Positions 6,036 to 10,841 of a stretch of 10,841 nucleotides of DNA are shown here, piece by piece. The position numbers and the translations under genes are program-made. The stretch is taken from positions 1 to 10,841 of the forward strand of contig CANQTI010000050.1 of assembly GCA_947626725.1 (NCBI GenBank). The letters run 5' to 3'. How positions within the stretch are numbered: position 1 is the first letter of the stretch; each line of letters opens with the position of its first letter. The notes beneath the pieces were generated by a model. That model worked only from the letters and a program-made list of their open reading frames with translations. It was not told the DNA's origin and searched no databases. This DNA comes from an uncultured Eisenbergiella sp. GTDB taxonomy: Bacteria; Bacillota; Clostridia; Lachnospirales; Lachnospiraceae.

Positions 6036-7164
6036 AAAATGGGAAGGAGGCCCTTCCGCCGCCGTGATCGGGGGCAAGTATGAAATATTGGACAGCCTGG
6101 GAAAGGGCGGGGCGGGCCAGGTGTTTCGCGTGCGTGATCTGCGGCTGGATAAGATTTGGGCTGCCAAACGCGTGCAGCGGGAAAATCCCGGGATGGAGGA
6201 GAAAGTGCTCTCCAGGGTGGACGGCAGCCTGTTTCCCCGCATTGTGGATATTGTGGAGGAAAAGGATGGACGGTATCTGGTGATGGACTGGATCGATGGC
6301 GAAACGATGGAACAGCGCCTGAAGAAGAAAGGCGCTTTCGCTCCGGACGATGCGGCCGGATACGCGTCAGCGCTCTGTGACGCCCTGAGCGGCCTGCATG
6401 GAATGGAGCCGCCGTTGTTGTATCTGGACTGTAAGCCGTCCAATGTGATGATTGACAGGGACGGGAAATTGTGGCTCATCGATTTCGGAAGCGCGGTGGA
6501 GTTGGGAGAACCGGGGGCCGTTCCCATTGCGGCGAGTCCCGGATACGCGGCGCCCGAACAGCTTTGCCGGGAACCGGCGAAACGCCGTGTGGATGTGCGC
6601 AGCGACGTGTTTGGTTTGGGAAGGACGCTGTATGCGCTCCTGGGCGGGCTGGATCCGGGGCAGCCGCCATACGGTCTTTGTCCTTTGCGGGAGTGCAGTC
6701 CCGGTGTGCCGAAAGCGCTGGCACAGATTGTGGAAAAATGTACGATGCCTGAACCGGATAAACGATATCAGACCGTATCCGCAGTGCAGGTTGCTTTGGG
6801 CGCATATCGCACGCAGAAAAGGGCAAACCGTTTCAAAGGCCCGGCCCTGTCCGCAGGGACAATGCTGCTGTCAGGGCTGCTGCTTTGGAGAGGATGGCTT
6901 TTTTACAGGATGTTTCCGGTTGGCCCGGAACAGTATGCGCACGCTCTGCGCAAGCTGGGGAGTATGCTTTTCTGCGGATTTCTGGCGATCGTTTGGCAGC
7001 GCGCTGCGGCGGAGCGATTGGGCCGCAGACCGGCCTATGAACCGCTTCAAAGTGTGCTGCGAACGGAAAAAAGACAGGGGCAATGGCTGCTCCTTTGGCT
7101 GATAGCGGGCTTTGGCTGTGCGGTATGCGGAAGGATTTTCCCGGCCCCGGAAATGTTTTTTTAG
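6025..7164 (+). CDS. Hanks-type Ser/Thr protein kinase with membrane tail, no PASTA domains
   Basis: This 379-aa protein has an N-terminal kinase domain (about 18-262) that looks complete: glycine loop GKGGAGQV (26-33), AAK with K48, a short helix C with E58/E59, catalytic loop YLDCKPSN (D135, K137, N140), DFG (153-155), SPGYAAPE (171-178), RSDVFGLG (D194) and DKRYQ (R247). The HRD motif reads YLD, so it is a non-RD kinase. The activation segment (156-175) has no threonine, only S156 and S171. After a basic stretch come three hydrophobic segments at about 274-295, 311-325 and 354-371, so the kinase is probably anchored with the catalytic domain in the cytoplasm. There is no extracellular sensor domain, unlike PrkC/Stk1, so the housekeeping PASTA kinase is probably elsewhere. 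GGAGGGAGG at 6009-6017 gives a strong 7-nt-spaced ribosome site. Confidence 0.93.
   Translation: MPDEKWEGGPSAAVIGGKYEILDSLGKGGAGQVFRVRDLRLDKIWAAKRVQRENPGMEEKVLSRVDGSLFPRIVDIVEEKDGRYLVMDWIDGETMEQRLKKKGAFAPDDAAGYASALCDALSGLHGMEPPLLYLDCKPSNVMIDRDGKLWLIDFGSAVELGEPGAVPIAASPGYAAPEQLCREPAKRRVDVRSDVFGLGRTLYALLGGLDPGQPPYGLCPLRECSPGVPKALAQIVEKCTMPEPDKRYQTVSAVQVALGAYRTQKRANRFKGPALSAGTMLLSGLLLWRGWLFYRMFPVGPEQYAHALRKLGSMLFCGFLAIVWQRAAAERLGRRPAYEPLQSVLRTEKRQGQWLLLWLIAGFGCAVCGRIFPAPEMFF
7137..7162 (+). terminator. Possible weak intrinsic terminator at the kinase 3' end
   Basis: TTT (7137-7139) and CCG (7141-7143) pair with CGG (7148-7150) and AAA (7151-7153), with C7140 bulged and loop GCCC. Two bases later a run of seven T (7156-7162) follows, overlapping the last kinase codons and stop. 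The stem is short and bulged, so efficiency may be low. Confidence 0.35.
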
Positions 7165-7208
7165 TCCGCAGCTTTGCGGCGGCGGTCGTTTCCCGGGACA
7201 TTTCCGGG
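7146..7208 (+). repeat. Perfect 11-bp inverted repeat after the kinase gene
   Basis: CCCGGAAATGT at 7146-7156 is the exact reverse complement of ACATTTCCGGG at 7198-7208. The 41-nt loop contains the T-run and a perfect small hairpin CCGCA-GCTT-TGCGG (7166-7179). The left arm shares bases with the possible terminator hairpin, so the two structures exclude each other. Confidence 0.6.
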
Positions 7209-7359
7209 CAGGAGGGGTGCGGCGCTGGCGGCCGGCAGGGATCATCGGAAAGTGCGGAAAGCTGTGGATTTCTTTTGGCAGATGTGCTATGATTCATGAC
7301 AAAAGAAAGTTCGTGCAGCGCAGTTGGATTATCCGAAGAAAAAGCCGGGAGGAAAGAAA
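7165..7359. other. Intergenic region before ispG
   Basis: This 195-nt gap contains the right arm of the inverted repeat, a self-complementary TCCCGGGA at 7191-7198, a probable promoter (7285-7293) and the ispG ribosome site GGGAGG (7347-7352). I see no gene in it. The region before about 7260 is GC-rich and the part after it more AT-rich. Confidence 0.6.
7285..7293 (+). promoter_or_regulatory. Probable extended -10 promoter for ispG-polC
   Basis: TGC followed by TATGAT (7288-7293) forms an extended -10 element. The matching -35 position (about 7264-7270) reads TGGATT-like and is poor, which is common for extended -10 promoters. The expected start near 7300 would leave a leader of about 60 nt before ispG. 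It would let ispG-polC be expressed independently of the inserted genes. Confidence 0.45.
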
Positions 7360-8415
7360 ATGTACAGGGATCATACGAAAGTTGTCCGGATCGGGAACCG
7401 CGTGATCGGCGGCGGCAATCCTATTTTAATCCAGTCTATGACCAATACGCCAACGGAAGACGTGAAGGCGACCGTGGCCCAGATTCATCGCCTGGAGGCG
7501 GTAGGCTGTGAGATCGTGCGCTGCACGGTGCCGAATGCGGCGGCGGCAGAGGCGATTGCAGAGATTAAAAAGCAGATTTCGATCCCGCTGGTGGCAGATA
7601 TTCATTTTGATTACCGGATGGCGATCGCTGCCATGGAAAACGGCGCGGACAAAATTCGCATCAACCCGGGCAATATCGGAGGCCCGGATCGGGTGGCTGC
7701 CGTGGTGAAGGCGGCAAAGGAACGGAACATCCCGATCCGCGTGGGGGTCAATAGCGGTTCCCTGGAACGTTCTCTCGTTGAAAAGTACGGCGGGGTTACC
7801 GCGGAAGGCATTGTGGAGAGCGCGCTGGAAAAGGTACGCATGATCGAAAATCTGGATTATGACAATCTGGTGATCAGCATCAAGTCTTCCGACGTGATGA
7901 TGTGCGTCCGGGCGCATGAGCTTCTTGCGCCGCAGACAGCTTACCCGCTGCATGTAGGCATTACGGAAGCGGGGACGGTGAATGCGGGAAATATCAAGTC
8001 TGCCATTGGCCTGGGCCTGATCCTGAATCAGGGAATCGGAGATACGATCCGTGTGTCCCTGACCGGGGATGTGGCGGAAGAAGTGAAATCCGCAAAAATC
8101 ATTCTGCGTACGCTGGGACTGCGAAAGGGCGGCATCGAGGTGGTGAGCTGTCCCACCTGCGGCCGGACGAAGATCGACCAGATCGCTCTGGCCAGTCAGG
8201 TGGAGACATTAGCGGAAGAATTCCCCGGGCTGAATTTGAAGCTTGCCGTGATGGGATGCGCGGTGAACGGGCCGGGAGAGGCAAAGGAAGCGGATCTTGG
8301 CATTGCGGGCGGGATCGGAGAAGGACTTTTGTTCAAAAGGGGCGAAATTGTGCGCAAGGTGCCGGAGGCGGAGTTCATTTCCGCGCTGCGCTATGAATTG
8401 GAGCACTGGCAATAG
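7360..8415 (+). CDS. ispG: 4-hydroxy-3-methylbut-2-en-1-yl diphosphate synthase
   Basis: IspG (GcpE) is the iron-sulfur enzyme that converts methylerythritol cyclodiphosphate to HMBPP, the penultimate step of the MEP pathway, in the cytoplasm; it shares the pathway with dxr upstream. The 351-aa product has the short bacterial length. It begins MYRDHTKVVRIGN, with ILIQSMTNTPTEDV, the barrel segments VADIHFDYR and KIRINPGNIG, GVNSGSLE and HVGITEAG. The [4Fe-4S] ligands are present as CPTC (C264, C267), then C300 and E307 in MGCAVNGPGE. ATG 7360 is chosen because GGGAGG ends about 7 nt upstream and the family begins here; the frame continues upstream to a TTG at 7324 with no good ribosome site. 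polC starts 33 nt downstream. Confidence 0.97.
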   Translation: MYRDHTKVVRIGNRVIGGGNPILIQSMTNTPTEDVKATVAQIHRLEAVGCEIVRCTVPNAAAAEAIAEIKKQISIPLVADIHFDYRMAIAAMENGADKIRINPGNIGGPDRVAAVVKAAKERNIPIRVGVNSGSLERSLVEKYGGVTAEGIVESALEKVRMIENLDYDNLVISIKSSDVMMCVRAHELLAPQTAYPLHVGITEAGTVNAGNIKSAIGLGLILNQGIGDTIRVSLTGDVAEEVKSAKIILRTLGLRKGGIEVVSCPTCGRTKIDQIALASQVETLAEEFPGLNLKLAVMGCAVNGPGEAKEADLGIAGGIGEGLLFKRGEIVRKVPEAEFISALRYELEHWQ

Positions 8416-8448
8416 GGAAGAAAAGCAGGAAAACGAGAGGTTTTGGCG

Positions 8449-10841
8449 ATGGCGAAGCGTTTTGGGGAAGTGTTTCCCGGCCTTCAACTGAATGAGGATG
8501 TGCGCGGTCTGTTCGAAAAGGTGACCGTGGAGCGGGTGACCGCAAACCGTCAAAAGGACTTCGTGCGGATTTATATTGACTGTGACAGGCTGATCCCGAA
8601 AGAGCTGATTTTCGGTGTGGAGAGCGAGATTCGCAGGCAGCTGTTTGACGGCCATGATATATCCGTAAAGATTCAGGAAAAATTCCATCTTTCTGCTCAG
8701 TACGATCTGCGAAAGCTCCTGGAACTCTATCAGGAGAGTATTTTTCTGGAGCTGAAGGAGGTCAGCCCGGTGGAATACTGCATTTTGAAAAATGCGGAAT
8801 TCTCATTGACGGATGAGGAAAATATTCATCTGACCGTTCCGGATACGGTGGTCGCCCGGGAGCGCTGTCCGAAGCTGGTGCAAATTCTGGAAAAAATCAT
8901 TTGCGAACGCTGTGGAATTCCTGCGCGGGTGGAGCTTACCTATCGGGAAGTAAAGAAGAAAAATAAGTACGATGATCAAATAGCGGAAGAACAGAATCGT
9001 ATGCATGACGCAGGCCGTTTGATGGAATCAGCGTCCGCCGCTGGAGAGAAGGGCCGCGGAGCGCAGGGGGAAAGCGGGGGCGAAAACGACGATGCCTATG
9101 CCGCCTACCTGGCGGAGAGCGCATCCCAGGAGCTGCCTTTTGAGGAAGGGCCTTCCGTCGGCGCGCAGGAGCTGGCCGCTGCTTTCGCGGATGGCACGGC
9201 GGAGCATTTTGACGGCGCAGGAGCGGCTGGGGGAGCAGCGGGGAAGCACAAAGAGGAATCGGACGTTACCATGGGGAAAACGGCTGGCGCGGCGAGGAGC
9301 CGGTCAGGCGGTGCCAACGGAAGCGGCGGCAGGTTCGGCCGCGGCAGGTCTTCCCGGGGCGGCGATTCCGGTTTTTCCCGGAGAAGTGTCAGAAAAAGCG
9401 ACAATCCCGACGTGCTGTACGGGCGGGATTTCGATGAGGATGCCATTCCCATCGAGGACATCATCGGGGAAATGGGAGAGGTGGTGATCCGGGGAAAGGT
9501 GCTGACGGTGGATAAGCGGGAGCTCCGCAATGAACGCACGCTTCTGATCTTCGACGTGACGGATTTCACCGATACCATGACCATCAAGATCTTTCTGCTG
9601 AATGAACAGGTGGACGAGGTGGCGAAGGAGATCAGTCCCGGCGTTTTTCTGAAGCTCAAAGGGCTGACGGTGGTGGACAAATTCGACGGGGAGCTGACCA
9701 TTGGTTCCATCGTGGGCGTGAAAAAGATCCCGGATTTCACCAGCACCCGCATGGACCGGGCTCCCCAGAAGCGCGTGGAGCTGCACTGCCATACGAAGAT
9801 GAGCGATATGGACGGCGTTTCAGAGGTGAAGGATCTGGTGAAGCGCGCTTACGAGTGGGGTCATCCGGCTATCGCGATCACGGACCATGGCGTGGTGCAG
9901 GCCTTTCCGGACGCCAATCATCTGGTGGAGGATCTTTGGAAAGCGGAAAAGAACAGGTGCAAAGAGGCGGGGCTGGAACCGCCGGACAGGAAGGATTTCT
10001 TCAAGGTCATTTACGGCTGTGAGATCTATCTGGTGGATGACTCCAGAGAGATTGTGACGGGCGAAAGGGAGAGGCCGCTCCGTGGAAAGTATGTGGTATT
10101 TGATATCGAGACCACCGGTTTTTCTTCCGATAAGAATAAGATCATCGAGATCGGCGCGGTAAAGGTGGAGGACGGGAAGATCGCGGACCGTTTTTCCAGC
10201 TTTGTCAATCCGCAGACACCGATCCCGTTCCGAATCGAGGAGCTGACGGGGATCAGCGATGAAATGGTGCTGGATGCGCCGCCCATTGAGGCGGTGCTGC
10301 CGGATTTCCTGCGGTTCTGCGAGGACTGCATATTGGTGGCCCACAATGCCAGCTTCGATATGGGGTTTATCCTGGAGAACGCGAGGCGGCAGGGCATCGA
10401 ACTGCATCCTACTTATGTGGATACGGTGGGCATTTCCAGGGTGATATTTCCCAACCAGAGAAAGCATACGCTGGACGCGGTGGCAAAAGCGCTGAATGTT
10501 TCTCTGGAGAATCACCACCGGGCCGTAGACGATGCGGAAGCGACGGCGGAGATTTTTCTGAAGTTCATGCCTATGTTGGAGGAGAGAGGCTGTCATACGC
10601 TGGAGGAGGTCAATCGTCTGGGGGAGGCCAGCCCGGACATCATCAAGCGGCTGCCCTCCTATCACTGCATCCTGCTGGCGAAAAACGACATCGGGCGCGT
10701 GAACCTGTATACGCTGATCTCCGAATCCCACCTGAATTATTTCCTCAAGGTTCCCAGGGTTCCCAAGAGCCTTTTGGAAAAGCACCGGGAGGGCCTGATC
10801 GTGGGGAGCGCCTGCGAGGCAGGAGAGCTGTACCGCGCTCT
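8449..10841 (+). CDS. polC: DNA polymerase III PolC-type, alpha subunit with exonuclease, 5' part
   Basis: PolC is the replicative DNA polymerase of low-GC Gram-positive bacteria. The window holds the first 797 codons and ends inside the gene, so the C-terminal part with the polymerase active site is not seen. Domains in order: N-terminal domain (about 1-180); a long low-complexity linker (about 185-316); DNPDVLYGRDF (318-328) leading into the OB domain (about 335-435); first PHP segment with LHCHTKMSDMDG (445-456) and ITDHG (477-481); then the DEDDh 3'-5' exonuclease inserted in PHP, with FDIETTGF (551-558; D552, E554), HNASFD (632-637) and HHRAVDDAEA (689-698; H690, D695). All exonuclease catalytic residues are present. 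ATG 8449 follows GAGAGG (8435-8440) at 8 nt. The linker is longer and more Gly/Ala/Arg-rich than I expect for PolC. Confidence 0.97.
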   Translation, partial: MAKRFGEVFPGLQLNEDVRGLFEKVTVERVTANRQKDFVRIYIDCDRLIPKELIFGVESEIRRQLFDGHDISVKIQEKFHLSAQYDLRKLLELYQESIFLELKEVSPVEYCILKNAEFSLTDEENIHLTVPDTVVARERCPKLVQILEKIICERCGIPARVELTYREVKKKNKYDDQIAEEQNRMHDAGRLMESASAAGEKGRGAQGESGGENDDAYAAYLAESASQELPFEEGPSVGAQELAAAFADGTAEHFDGAGAAGGAAGKHKEESDVTMGKTAGAARSRSGGANGSGGRFGRGRSSRGGDSGFSRRSVRKSDNPDVLYGRDFDEDAIPIEDIIGEMGEVVIRGKVLTVDKRELRNERTLLIFDVTDFTDTMTIKIFLLNEQVDEVAKEISPGVFLKLKGLTVVDKFDGELTIGSIVGVKKIPDFTSTRMDRAPQKRVELHCHTKMSDMDGVSEVKDLVKRAYEWGHPAIAITDHGVVQAFPDANHLVEDLWKAEKNRCKEAGLEPPDRKDFFKVIYGCEIYLVDDSREIVTGERERPLRGKYVVFDIETTGFSSDKNKIIEIGAVKVEDGKIADRFSSFVNPQTPIPFRIEELTGISDEMVLDAPPIEAVLPDFLRFCEDCILVAHNASFDMGFILENARRQGIELHPTYVDTVGISRVIFPNQRKHTLDAVAKALNVSLENHHRAVDDAEATAEIFLKFMPMLEERGCHTLEEVNRLGEASPDIIKRLPSYHCILLAKNDIGRVNLYTLISESHLNYFLKVPRVPKSLLEKHREGLIVGSACEAGELYRA

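Noticed and set aside
9820..10785. Minus-strand open frame opposite polC (about 321 codons)
   Set aside because: Antisense to clear PHP and exonuclease motifs of PolC; no independent support.

Overview
The window looks like chromosomal DNA of a moderately GC-rich Clostridia member (Bacillota), most like Lachnospiraceae. The reasons are the PolC-type replicative polymerase with PHP and built-in exonuclease, strong AGGAGG-type ribosome binding sites, a TTG start on rseP, an MEP-type isoprenoid pathway, and the gene order uppS-cdsA-dxr-rseP ... ispG-polC, which is a familiar Firmicutes envelope/isoprenoid/replication neighbourhood. All genes lie on the + strand. The species cannot be named from sequence alone.

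Layout. 1-311: 3' end of uppS (undecaprenyl diphosphate synthase). 314-1132: cdsA. 1270-2418: dxr. 2415-3473: rseP, overlapping dxr by 4 nt. 3523-4980: a 485-aa polytopic membrane protein, visibly more AT-rich than its neighbours, resembling uncharacterised GT-C-like membrane proteins. 4981-5195: a non-coding gap with a near-consensus sigma-A promoter and a leader that can fold into a three-way junction ending at the next start codon. 5196-6035: PP2C-type Ser/Thr phosphatase. 6025-7164: Hanks-type Ser/Thr kinase with a three-helix membrane tail and no PASTA domains. 7165-7359: gap with inverted repeats and a probable extended -10 promoter. 7360-8415: ispG. 8449 to the window end: polC, 797 codons visible, incomplete.

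How it fits together. UppS, Dxr and IspG belong to isoprenoid and undecaprenyl carrier synthesis, CdsA makes CDP-diacylglycerol for phospholipids, and RseP is a site-2 intramembrane protease. The common order has ispG directly after rseP. Here three genes sit between them: the membrane protein and a phosphatase/kinase pair with its own promoter and structured leader. The inserted part is the accessory and most interesting section. A link between this phospho-signalling pair and envelope lipid supply is a position-based inference only.

No rRNA, tRNA, CRISPR array or insertion sequence was seen. No gap longer than 300 bases without a gene occurs.
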